Part shown: one piece after another, positions 14,085 through 24,029 of the stretch
How positions within the stretch are numbered: position 1 is the stretch's first letter
Layout: every line of letters begins with the position of its first letter
Assembly (NCBI GenBank): GCA_012295275.1
Contig: CM022669.1
Span: 14,981,172-15,045,171 of the forward strand
Source: Chrysomallon squamiferum
Lineage: Eukaryota; Mollusca; Gastropoda; Neomphalida; Peltospiridae
Reading direction: 5' to 3'
DNA length: 64,000 nt
Position numbers and translations under genes: made by a program
Notes under the pieces: model-generated
What the model saw: only the letters and a program-made list of their open reading frames with translations
The model's database searches: none
Told to the model about the DNA's origin: nothing

Positions 14085-16179
14085 TATAATAATAATAATC
14101 ATAATAACAACAACAACAACAACAACAACCCTGTCCCTTTTAACACTATATAATAAGCAGTGCAGCACCTACCAATACAGATAAGTTTCTTGAGGTTGAT
14201 AAACACTCCCTTTGATGTCTTGAGAGCCAAGAAAAAGCTGTCAGTCATCTGTTCAATACTACTGACATTCAGACACACCAGGTCAGCACTCATAGAATTT
14301 TCATTTACAACAGACTAAAAAGAAATTAAAAAAAAAAAAAAAAAAAAAAATCATATTTAGTTTATTCAAAATCCACAGCAACAGATTTATAATTAATCTA
14401 AATGGGTTCATCTGCAGAAAAATTATTGTTAATAATGTAAAGTTTAACTTGATGAATATAACATTTTTTTGCAAACTAATGGTGAAATAATTACATGTGG
14501 TGTTTTATGTGGAGTGAAAAATAACACTGAATTAAAAGAAAAGTTTTTCAGATTTAGAAGACGAATTGCCTCTGTAACTGTTCAAAGAATTTTTTAAAGA
14601 ATGTTTAGAAGACTATGTGTATGTATGTTTGTACACGCATGAAATTTTGGTTTAATGACATCTGAAGAGGTAAATGTGTTATTACAAAAGTTGCCTTTCT
14701 TTCCAACTAAATAAAAGAGGTTTTTTCCCTAATACATAAACTTTCCCATTAATGGGAAAGCCAAAATTACTATAATCATGATATATTGGGAAAAGAGACA
14801 ATTTTAAGGAAACTGTGAGTATGGTCGAACATGTCTGATAAGTCAAATAGTCACTGATTTTAGTATGTTACTCACCATCAAATTGTGTGCACATAAATTT
14901 TTATTCTTCTTTTTCTATATAATTATTTGTTTTGAAAAGTTCTTCGCTACCAGCTATTAGAAACTTACTTTGTGTCATGCATTATAACAACTCAAGACAG
15001 TATAACAATCAACAAAACTATATAAACAGAATCCCTGAAAGTAAAGAGATAGGAAAGATCGAAAGATTTATGAGTCATACCAGTAAAGATGGAATGGGAA
15101 GAAATTCTAATTCAGCATCTGACACAGCTTGTAGCAGCTCACGTCTTGACAGAGTGACTGGTAAATAATCAAAAGACATTTTTTTTATAATATTAAAATT
15201 AAAACTAACAGTCTCATATAAAGCAAATAATTCTCTAAAAACAAACAATACATACATTTTTCAAAGAATTCATGTAAATAAAATGTAATACATATACAAA
15301 TACTCACACAGACACATAATAAACTTCAAATATAAAAAAATATGAAAACAAATATAAGACACAAGCATACAAATATTTCTTAAGATATTATTCAATAACC
15401 GTTGAGTAGCAATAACCTATATTTCAGAATCAATAACAGAAACATTTATTTACACTTTATTTGCGTACTAGCTTTAAAACTCTTTGTTCTGATAAAGGTG
15501 ACTGTTAAAAAAATTACTCACTTGGATCAAATGATCCTCGTCGTTGCTTCTTTAACTTGCGTTTGGCTGCAAGGAGATCTTCTGGCAAAATAATCGAAAT
15601 TTTTCCAGCCAACTCATGACTGCCATATTCCTCCTCAGGTTCCTGTTCCGTCGCTTTCTTTTGAGTCTGTTCAGTGTTTTTATCAGCACTGATCTTTTCA
15701 TTCGGTACCTTCGGTTTTTCTTTTGATGCTGCTTCCTTCACTTCAGCAGACTCTGCTTCCAAATTCTGGGATACTGGCTTTGATGGGCCAGCTTCATCCT
15801 TCTGCTCTGCTTTCTCTATGCCTGTTTCAGATTTCAGTTCCGCCTTGTCAGGAGGATGAATGTTAATATTAATGCTGTTTGTTACAAGTTGCTCAACAGA
15901 TTCTTTGGAACTGGACTCTTTAAGTTTTTTGGCTTTGTGTGGAACCTTGATTTTAGATGCAGCAGGCGTGTTACCAGAATATGGTCTTGATACAACAAAT
16001 GGTCTTGAATGTCGGTCTGGTGCTTCCAAGACCGAGGAAGGTCTTGATAATATTTGTGAAGATGAGAGAACTTTGATGAAAGATAAAGATTTTTCGTCAG
16101 ATGATGAACCTAATCTTTCAGAAGATGAAGGTTTTAAGTCAAATTTCTTTTTCAGCTCTGCAGTTGATGGTCTGGACAT
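487..16179 (-). CDS. Divergent Roco-like protein: leucine-rich repeats, COR-like region, Cys-rich tail (21 exons, 3' end unresolved)
   Basis: Exons, 5' to 3': 16179-15522, 15157-15081, 14314-14173, 13277-13216, 12966-12843, 12195-12106, 11517-11315, 10632-10510, 10013-9871, 9309-9186, 8861-8607, 7502-7313, 6886-6738, 5999-5896, 5302-5187, 4303-4149, 3419-3218, 2495-2387, 2090-2012, 1592-1426, 572 to about 487. All junctions keep frame. The start is the ATG at 16179 (MSRPSTAELKKK); an upstream in-frame TTG at 16194 is not needed. Residues 1-215 are Ser/Lys/Glu-rich and look disordered. About 225-385 are Cys-containing leucine-rich repeats (NLKKLICIGCVHLTDQG, CPNLNTAAF). A THAD motif as in Roco GTPases follows, but no P-loop is visible. 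The region from exon 11 to exon 16 resembles a COR domain (GKVFYF; a WKSG block; a PCFTC block after it). Exon 19 carries CxxC-x7-CxxCxxCxxC, probably zinc-binding. Family assignment rests on recalled motif likeness. The 3' end is open: the last exon may splice near 486 or run on. Confidence 0.6.
925..964. repeat. CA dinucleotide tract
   Basis: A nearly pure CA run with one interruption, in an intron or 3' part of the Roco-like gene. Confidence 0.9.
1183..1228. repeat. GT dinucleotide tract
   Basis: Two GT runs separated by TTCTCT. A small frame over it is an artefact. Confidence 0.9.
2012..2090 (-). CDS. Small exon encoding a Cys-cluster, probable zinc finger, of the Roco-like gene
   Basis: This 79-nt exon has phase 2 in and phase 0 out. 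It encodes KCFLCSDEDDTTCLHCGVC and then KKCTKH. Six cysteines and a histidine spaced CxxC-x7-CxxCxxCxxC-x3-H look like a compact zinc-binding knuckle. The polypyrimidine acceptor and the GTGAGT donor are good. Neighbouring exons 2495-2387 and 1592-1426 keep the frame. The protein family of the finger is not recognised. Confidence 0.65.
2911..2989. repeat. AAT triplet tract
   Basis: Interrupted AAT repeats in an intron of the Roco-like gene. Confidence 0.9.
3096..3140. repeat. CA dinucleotide tract
   Basis: An interrupted CA run in an intron of the Roco-like gene. Confidence 0.85.
5240..5590. repeat. Three diverged copies of a roughly 105-bp repeat, one overlapping an exon edge
   Basis: Blocks containing ttttcatcagtca, then a cttcag-ACTT-like box, then gataaaataaca recur beginning near 5349 and 5452. 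The first copy overlaps the 5' edge of exon 5302-5187. A partial third copy is near 5536. Confidence 0.5.
6022..6194. repeat. Compound AAT/GATAAT/ATC/AAAT microsatellite
   Basis: Triplet, hexanucleotide and tetranucleotide blocks follow each other just upstream of the acceptor side of exon 5999-5896. Confidence 0.9.
7132..7272. repeat. Two tandem copies of a 73-bp repeat
   Basis: Each copy carries ctgtcacattttaaaaattc and atcaacactttt, then A-rich and CTTGAT segments. Confidence 0.7.
7577..7689. repeat. AAAT/AATT tetranucleotide tract
   Basis: A long AAAT run grading into AATT, in an intron of the Roco-like gene. Confidence 0.9.
7789..7834. repeat. CA and CT tract
   Basis: A pure CA run followed, after a short spacer, by CT repeats. 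Confidence 0.85.
8232..8606. repeat. Degenerate tandem copies of the donor end of exon 8861-8607
   Basis: About 100-bp units begin near 8302, 8411 and 8512, with a partial unit from 8232. Each resembles the last 50 or so bases of the exon (tgtccatgagttcaaccac) plus its cttac donor complement. They are not open reading frames of the gene. Confidence 0.7.
9601..9768. repeat. 27-bp minisatellite
   Basis: Six or seven copies of a unit like aaattctacactttttcatt, in an intron of the Roco-like gene. Confidence 0.8.
10101..10297. repeat. Degenerate ATT/ATC triplet region
   Basis: Interrupted ATT, ATC and GTT triplets in an intron of the Roco-like gene. Confidence 0.8.
12106..14314 (-). CDS. Leucine-rich-repeat exons of the Roco-like gene
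   Basis: Four exons (14314-14173, 13277-13216, 12966-12843, 12195-12106) encode consecutive repeats of the Cys-containing leucine-rich type, with the pattern L-x-L-x(2)-C-x(2)-LT-x(3)-L and cPNL at repeat ends. Examples are LKKLICIGCVHLTD and VEFQGCSQLTEKSLYYLAKN. This subtype is common in F-box/LRR and other ligand-binding LRR proteins and builds a curved protein-interaction surface. All four exons join in frame. Confidence 0.65.
12200..12320. repeat. AAAAT/AATAC/AAAT low-complexity tract
   Basis: It lies next to the polypyrimidine (minus strand) side of exon 12195-12106. Confidence 0.8.
14042..14129. repeat. AAT then AAC triplet tract
   Basis: An AAT run followed by AAC repeats close to the donor of exon 14314-14173. 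Confidence 0.9.
15522..16179 (-). CDS. First coding exon of the Roco-like gene, disordered N-terminal region
   Basis: This is the largest exon of the gene: 219 codons plus one base, beginning MSRPSTAELKKKFDLKPSSS. It is rich in Ser, Lys, Glu and Pro with no hydrophobic core, so it is probably a flexible regulatory region. A basic patch (KRKLKKQRR) lies just before the GT donor at 15521 and could be a nuclear localisation or phosphorylation-controlled binding motif; that is inference. Phase 1 joins exon 15157-15081 in frame. No signal peptide is seen, so a cytosolic or nuclear product is expected. Confidence 0.75.
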
Positions 16180-18483
16180 TGTTTGTATTTGCAAATAATC
16201 TGATTAACTCAGGTTATGTTAAAAAAGAAGAAAAAAAAGTCTCCTTATATGTAACTGAAAAATAAATATAATAATTAAAAATTAATTCTAAAAATTAAAA
16301 CATAAAATGTCTGGCAATAAACACTATTAAATATATAGACGTTTCAAGATTACAAATGTGAAAATATTGAATACATATTCATAAAGCTTTATATTTAATG
16401 TTATAACTAATATAAATTCAATTATACTTAGCTTGTTCATAAAGCTCAGTCATTTATAACTCTAAAATGTTTAATACAAATGCACCAGTAACAATATCAT
16501 TGTTATTTTTAGCTCAAGCAATATAAACTAATTTCTTGTCTGTAACCAAGACTACAACTATTTTTACACCTAAAATCCAAAAAGTATATTAATTTGGGGA
16601 TAATTTCGATCATGTTGGTCAATTTTTCTCAGTATGTAAGGTAACAAATTCAAGAAGAAAAAAAAAGATAACAAAAATACAATTTACCTTTCATAGCATT
16701 TTATTCAGGATAAAAAAAAAGTTTAAGATGTGGATTTAAAAAATATACATATTTTTGTTATATATATATATATATATAAAAGACAAATATTTTTTTTATA
16801 TATAGTCTAGAAATATATCGTATCAGCCCAAATAGGTTCATAATTAAGGTTGTCCATTTTTATTTTTTTTAAATGTAAGGAAATATTTCTTTACTTTTAC
16901 TTAGCATGTAACATAGCCAGCTCCTACTTTCTTTTAAAGTAAAGATATTTGTGCAAATTTCATTGAACAATAATATTTAGTTATGGGTTATTGTGTTTGG
17001 TGTTTTTGAGAGAGGTTTTAGGTGGGGTTTTGTTGTTGTTTTATCTAAATGTAATGAACTGTAGAGCCAAAAACTTAAGACTGTTCATAAAACAAAATGA
17101 TGGTCTGTCAGGCTATATGCATATTCACAAAGATTAAAAAAAAATGTCATAATCTTGTAGTTTAGGTCTACGTGGTTAATGGTGTTATTCCATTCAGCAG
17201 AGGTTATGTTTATTCTGCTGCTAGTGTAATTCAGAAAATCAAATAAATATTTCCAGACTTACTCATTGTGATATGGCTTCATCGTTTTAATAATGTCATT
17301 AGAATATTTGAAAATTTGGAATTATTTGAATGATGAGAACCTATTAAATATCTCTTGATCTATTTTTTTTTTCTTTCTTTCTTTTCTTTTTAGTAGATGG
17401 TGTGAAGAAAAAAATTGGTTGATTTGATATTTTACAAGCAGACGTGTGCTCAAATAGTGTTACATTTACACTGCAGCAGAACAACAAATCAAACCCCTGC
17501 TGACATGTTGCAGACCAAAAACTGCAAAAGACAAATCACGTCAAAAGATGCCTTGAAATCCAATCCATTTCAGTCTCATAAAATATCTGTCATGTGGCAA
17601 CACATTCAATGTAAGGATTCACAGCATGCAACTATATATTTTCAGACGTAATGTTAACATGCATGTAGATAAATTTATATCACTTACTGAGTTAATGAAC
17701 TCAATTGAAAAATCCTAAGTAAGGCCTCATTAACATTTCTTTAACGTTTCTGTTGGTAATGTTTTTACATTTTAGGAATGCATATTAATAATGAATATAC
17801 ATATCATTTTAGATGTGCATAAATTATATTAATTATTTTCATACACTCTTTACAGGCTGTCAACGAATAATATACACTAACTAAATGTTTGTATGATCGT
17901 AGCCAAGCAAATCTGTTTACTGTTTGCCAAAAATTAGTCTTACAGGAAGTAGATATTTTTTGAATGTTGTAATAGAATTATTAATCATAATTTTTTCAAA
18001 GTAATATTAATTTAATCCTATCAAAAAAACAGTAGTTTGAAATAACATTATATATATATATATAAAATTCTCATGACAGAAATTGTTTTGTAAAAAGGCT
18101 TGGAAATGTCAAAGAGGCCCAAATTAGGTTATAAATTAATCCTTGTCGATATCTATCGAAATATAAGTATAATATTAATATAATATAAGTTAAAATATTA
18201 GAAACAAGCCAGATTATTCAGTCAAATTCCAAATAGAAATTTAATACACACAGTTTTATTTTATTTCTTTTTTTTATTAATAAAAATTAAAAAACCATTT
18301 AGATTATTTTTCATGAGTCTTTTCAAATATTTATGTAACGTTCGATGCAGAATGATGGAAATCACCATCATCTATGTTAACGTTTTTCAGATTTCTTTAT
18401 AAATTCATTCCACTTCATAATCATTCAGCATAATGGTGAATAAGCTGATAAACAATGAATTGAATTCTGTTTATTTATTTATT

Positions 18484-18573
<90 letters not shown>

Positions 18574-18821
18574 TTCAGTAGCTCAGATATTATTACAACA
18601 ATTAGAAATAATTTTATCAGCAGTACAAACTAATTCTAGATACTTCATTATTTGATACTGTATTTAGACGCACATACAAACCTAATTCTATGAAACAGTT
18701 TGAAATCTATAACTGTAATTTGGTGATGATACATGATGGATTGAAGAATTAATTCTACTTAGCATGTGCGTTGGGCTTTTTCTTTTTACAACCATATTTC
18801 ACACACACACACGCACGCACG

Positions 18822-18853
<32 letters not shown>

Positions 18854-18936
18854 GAAACAAAGAAAAGAAAAAACAACCCAGAAACTCTTGGTTGTAATTT
18901 ACAGTTTGGGAAGATGTATACATTTTTTTTTATAAA

Positions 18937-18967
<31 letters not shown>

Positions 18968-19002
18968 TAACAAATTAATAATATATTTTTTTCTTCATGG
19001 AT
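16180..19002. other. Intergenic region upstream of the Roco-like gene
   Basis: This lies upstream of the minus-strand ATG at 16179, so it should hold the promoter and 5' UTR of that gene. I see no supported coding exon. It contains a TTTA/TTA tract (18467-18574) and a CA-rich tract (18802-18852). The open frame at 17415-17651 on the plus strand has no family resemblance and no flanking splice signals. Confidence 0.5.
18467..18574. repeat. TTTA then TTA tract
   Basis: Five TTTA units followed by a long pure TTA run. Confidence 0.95.
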
Positions 19003-19041
19003 TTATGGAGTGGTGGTAGATCCTTCATTAATGTCATCATC
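19003..19041 (-). CDS. Orphan terminal exon, possible alternative last exon of GBA2
   Basis: A very good acceptor (a pyrimidine-rich tract ending in aacag) is followed by a 13-codon frame, DDDINEGSTTTP then TAA. An acidic tail after a strong acceptor looks like a real last exon. The nearest upstream gene on this strand is GBA2. In-frame phase-0 donors within the last GBA2 exon (GAA then GTATTG, or TTG then GTGACC, close to its stop) could splice to it. No other candidate upstream exon is seen between 19042 and 21904. The link to GBA2 is inference. Confidence 0.35.
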   Translation of the reverse strand, partial: DDDINEGSTTTP

Positions 19042-21904
19042 CTGTTAAAAAGGAAAATAGAATTTTAGTTTTAATAACCAATTACAAAATGTATTAAGTA
19101 TTATTAAGCAAAAACGTTCAATATGTAAGATAGAGTAATTAATCTGAAATACTGTAACTACAGTAAATATGATATGTAAAGAATTATGTAGATTTCCATA
19201 ACACAAAACAATTCTCTGCTTCTCTATGACATTTGGCATCCATTTGCAAAAGCCACTTCCCCAAAAAAAAAAAAAAAAAAAAATAAATAAATAAATAAAT
19301 AAATAAATAACCTATAACATACCTATTTGTAATTGTTATCTTCTGAGGGCTGAATAAGTTAACATTAGTAACATCAATAATAAATTTAAAAAGAAAAATA
19401 ATAAATTAAAATAATAAATAAATAAAAATACATTGTGCAGTGTTAGTCAAGGATGTCAGCTGATTTTGATCAAAATGTGTAACAGCTTGGTTACATTTCC
19501 ATAAGCATTAATTTCCCATAATGCACTGAAGATAATAAACACATCGTAACAGCTTAATGGCTATGGCACAAGTATGGGATCATTCATCTGGTTTCCAGAA
19601 AAGCAGAAATTAACAGAAAACCTGCTTTTGAGGTTTCATTTGTTAAATACAGTTTCAGTCTTTATTTTTCATTGTTTATTTTACATAAGAAACAGTAGTC
19701 TGAAAAACCAGAAAATCCAGAAATCGGATTCATCTGAGATCCCAGAGTTGCTGCACTGTAACATCTGACAACTGTATTGTTTTGGGTTACTAAACCTTTG
19801 ATTCCCTTCAACTCCAGCATCACAGACATGAAACGGTAAATAATTCTGATTTACTGAGTGATACACAACAGAAACTGTAAATTAATTATTATTACTGCTT
19901 CTTGAAAATGCCACTTCCCACAGTGTGAATAAGTGCTTTTAATCATGCACTAAGTCAGAGTGGAATACTAAAATAAAATAAAAAAAGGGCAAGAAAGAGC
20001 ATCAGTTGTCTCTGTATATGAGTTAGTCAGTTTGAAACAGAGATTCTTAGTTTAATAAATTTACTGAAAATAATTGTAAATTAAAAACAGACAAAGTAAA
20101 AAATTTCAGACAAAATTTAATCTTTTAAAGTGATACAAACAAACGGCTAAATACATTTTGCACATTTTTCAAGTAATTCTGTTCCATTTTAAATGTTTTT
20201 CTTAATGTGAGTGTATATATTAACATTTGAATAACAAACACAATTATTTCCATGTAATGCAGACTCTTCTGTAACAATAATAAATTTTTAAAATAATGAA
20301 TTTAAAATATTTTGTGCCAACATTAACAGTAATGAAAAAACCCCTTTAAAACAGAAGGGGGTAATGAATATATAAATAAAAACTATTTTTAAGAAATGAA
20401 CAACATTTACAAGCATTATTTTTTTTACAAAACATTTTCAGTATCCATTATAATGAATAAACAAAAATGTATTAAGTCACAAACAGTGGTATGATTTTTA
20501 AAAAGATCATTCAATACAAAATAAATGTACATAATGTAAGTAAGAGAAACAGTCAAATTCTCTTTAAGTTGAGCAATGAAAATATATTTAACATAACAAA
20601 ATATGAAAATCTCAAACAATAATATATATTCAATAATTTACACTAATTGAAATTAAAACACATATATATATTTTTTTGTATATTTCAGAACTTAAAATTT
20701 TAAGTCTATAAATGCCATAGATTCTTTATCTTAAGTTTATTTCTTAATGAAATATCCATACATTTGTGTGTGTGTGTGTGTGTGTGTGTGTGATAAAACA
20801 TTTTATTTTTTGTCTTTATATTTATTTGAAATGCTGCAAAATAAATTAAAAAATATTGTTTTTGATGTCGGAATGTTAATCACATTTCTAATGCCTGGTA
20901 AATCTTTAGTTTTTTTAAAACTGTACAACTGAATAAATGGAAAACTATTTAAAAAACGAACAATACTGCCCTTTAATAGAATGTGCAGTGGAGAAAAACT
21001 ATGTCTGAAATAAATATTTTGCCATGCTCACTTTATGATTTTATGATTATTTTAATTATTAAGATTATTATTCTATTTTATTTATTTATTTATTTATTTA
21101 TTATTTTGTTTAACTACTTTCCATACTGGATAAACATTTTTGGTATATTTGACAAATAGAAGAATGTTTCATATATTTTAAATCAACATTTTCTTCTGGT
21201 TAACCTATTAAAACATACTACCTACTACACCCAATGAAAAATGTAATTCAGAAATTTTTTATTTATTAAAAGCAAATGCCTAACAAAAAAAATTAATGAA
21301 TTGTAAAATATAATGGTTATATGAACACTTCAAAAACATTGAAAAACATCTTTAAGACAACCAACATCTAGATTATAAAAAATAAAAATAAAAAAAGGAA
21401 AAAATTATCTATTATTCAAAACTGAGATCAGTGATACTAGAAAATAAAATAACTGTTATTCCACCCAAATGTCATAAAACCTATTGCTGTGCATTCTTGA
21501 TAGCCCACATGGTTCATAAGAACATTATTTTATGTACATGCAAAAAAATATATTACAATGAAACATAACGAAAACACCCCAAATAAACTATGACATTAAA
21601 GGCCATTTTTAAGTAGACATGTATTTAAAAACAGAATTTCAATATTATTTGTTGCATAGGTTCAACGAACTACAATTCAAAATCAAACTAATTTAGAAAA
21701 TGGGACATGAAACATCCCAAAACAAGCAACAAAAAACGTCTTTCTAGTCACCCTGTTTGCCATTACTGTGTAATTTTTTTAAAAGAAAAACTCTCACTTT
21801 TGATTGATTTATCACAATGAAACAGTAACATGTGATTGCCATGAGTTTTGCTATTGCAATAAGACAGATGTGTGTATAGACATGAACACATATATATATA
21901 TTGC
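19042..21904. other. GBA2 3' UTR and downstream DNA, no supported exon
   Basis: This is A+T-rich and lies downstream of the GBA2 stop on the minus strand, so the proximal part should be 3' UTR. Many TTTATT strings (AATAAA on the transcript strand) are present, so the cleavage site cannot be picked. It also has poly-A and AAAT runs (19264-19311) and a GT tract (20766-20792). Confidence 0.5.
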
Positions 21905-23934
21905 CTAGGTCACCAATACTTCTGAACTCTGGTACCCACTGGATTCTGATTCTACACATTCTTCAGACGTACTGGTTTTTGAATCGACCACCACAGCCAC
22001 CTGTGACTCATCTGATTTCACCAATTTCACTGTCTCCTCCAGTTCTACGTTTTTTTCTGAAGCTACATTTCCATCACTGGCAACTTCATATGGTGGGTTT
22101 GTTTGTGATTCTTCAGTCTTCTCACTGAAGTATTCAGGATGAAATTTCTCCAGTGCCCACTGTATGGACCATATACACAGAGGTCTCATGTATCCAAGAG
22201 ATCGGTAATGGCGGCTGGTCATGTAGGCTTCGGGAGTCTGGAACTGTAAACCCATCCACTCCCAACAGGCATGATATGCTCCCCATGCTGTCTGAAAACC
22301 TTCATCTATCAATCCCTAAGTAAAAAAAAAAAAAGGGAATAAAGATTTAATATGTGTACATAAATATTAATTTCTTTATATTTTTTTATCATTATTAGAC
22401 TCTCACAAACTCTTCAGAAGTGTCTGAAGTTAATATACTGAAGATTTTTATTTAAGATTACCAAAAAAAAAAAAAAATAATAATAAAATAAAATAGTAAA
22501 ATAAAGTAAAGTAAAGTAAAGTAAAGAAAAATAAAATAAAAATAAGGGTTATAATGTAATTATATTACTGCAAATCTTCAACGACTTTATAAACATTTAT
22601 CAATTCAGACATAAGACTGTTTCAGTATATTTTAATAAACATAACACCTACGTATCTGTAAGTGTAAAGGTATCACATTAAATTCTTATTATTCACTTAC
22701 AAATGATTATAACTTATTACCTCTTGTATCATGCTTGCTGCCACAGCATAAGTAATTCCTACCCAGAATTCCTCAGACTGACAGGAACTGATGTCCTTCC
22801 TGCCATCAGGACGTGTTCCATTGATTGCCCCCATGTTTCCGTTTGCATACAACATCACATTGTTTTCAAATACAGTCTTCAACGCACTCCGCACATTGGC
22901 TGGTGGGAAGACCTAACAAACCATAACAAAGTTAATATTATTATTTTAAATGCCATGAGGAAGAACAACATGGGCTGACAATCAAAGATATGAATTATTA
23001 AATTAAACGTAAATCAGGTTATATGTGTATATCAGTTTGTTTCAGTACTGAGATATACAAAGTATTATTTAATGTTACTTTCTTGGGATGACTGTTTTCT
23101 GATTTCTGACGTATTCCATTTGTTTTATTGATATTTACATCCTCAACCTTTGCACATATATTCAGTTAAAAATAATAAATTCAAAGCTGAAAAAGGTGAA
23201 TGATACCAGTCTAACTTACCAGCTTTAAGTCAGAATAGTCAGAATATATTTTATACACTGTGATTAACACAATAATATAATCCACCTATTATTATTTATT
23301 TGCATGTGCAGTCATAAATAACAGATTCAAGATTCAAAGAAAAAATATTTAAACTTAAATCAAGTCAAGCCCAATATATTGTCATTATGTATTGTACATC
23401 TACAATAAGATATCAAATTTTTTTTTTTACTGTATCATCTTGAAGACCAGAGGCCTTTAAAAACCACTGTCCAGCCAACTGGTCAGCCATAATACTGTCA
23501 TGATGGCCATCCTTACTGCAGTCAAAGTTGTAGTAGCGTCCTACAATATAATACAAAAATTTAAAGAATTAATGTATCAAAATGCAATATTAAACAGTAT
23601 TATTCATTCACTGAAATAATTTTACAACGGATGGTCATACCATTCCAAAGTTTCTCCTGAAAAGACGTTTTGCCTCTGTCCAAAACTTCAGCATATTTCT
23701 TAGAATCTTCTTCAAACCCAAGAGTGTCAGCTACTTTTACCATGATCTGTAGAGCAGCTAGCCACATCCCTCCACAATATGAACTGTAAATATCAGTAAA
23801 CATATTGTCAGTAAACAAACTGAAGATAGTACACGAAAAAAAGAAAAAAAAGGAAAGAGAATATATTTCTAAGTTATGCTTAAATATTATTTATATATGC
23901 TTGAAAAAACAAAAACAAATAAATAAATAAATAA

Positions 23935-24029
<95 letters not shown>

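Noticed and set aside
14874-14912. 39-nt candidate exon (KKKNKNLCAHNLM) between Roco-like exons 2 and 3
   Set aside because: It keeps frame, but the acceptor lacks a pyrimidine tract and the reading is A-driven; skipping it also keeps frame.
16180-16194. Start of the Roco-like protein at 16194
   Set aside because: The codon there is TTG; the first ATG in frame is at 16179-16177.
15674-16198. Plus-strand open frames opposite the first exon of the Roco-like gene
   Set aside because: They are the antisense shadow of a true coding exon, with no start context or homology.
17415-17651. 78-residue plus-strand frame
   Set aside because: No recognisable motif, no flanking splice signals, and length expected by chance.
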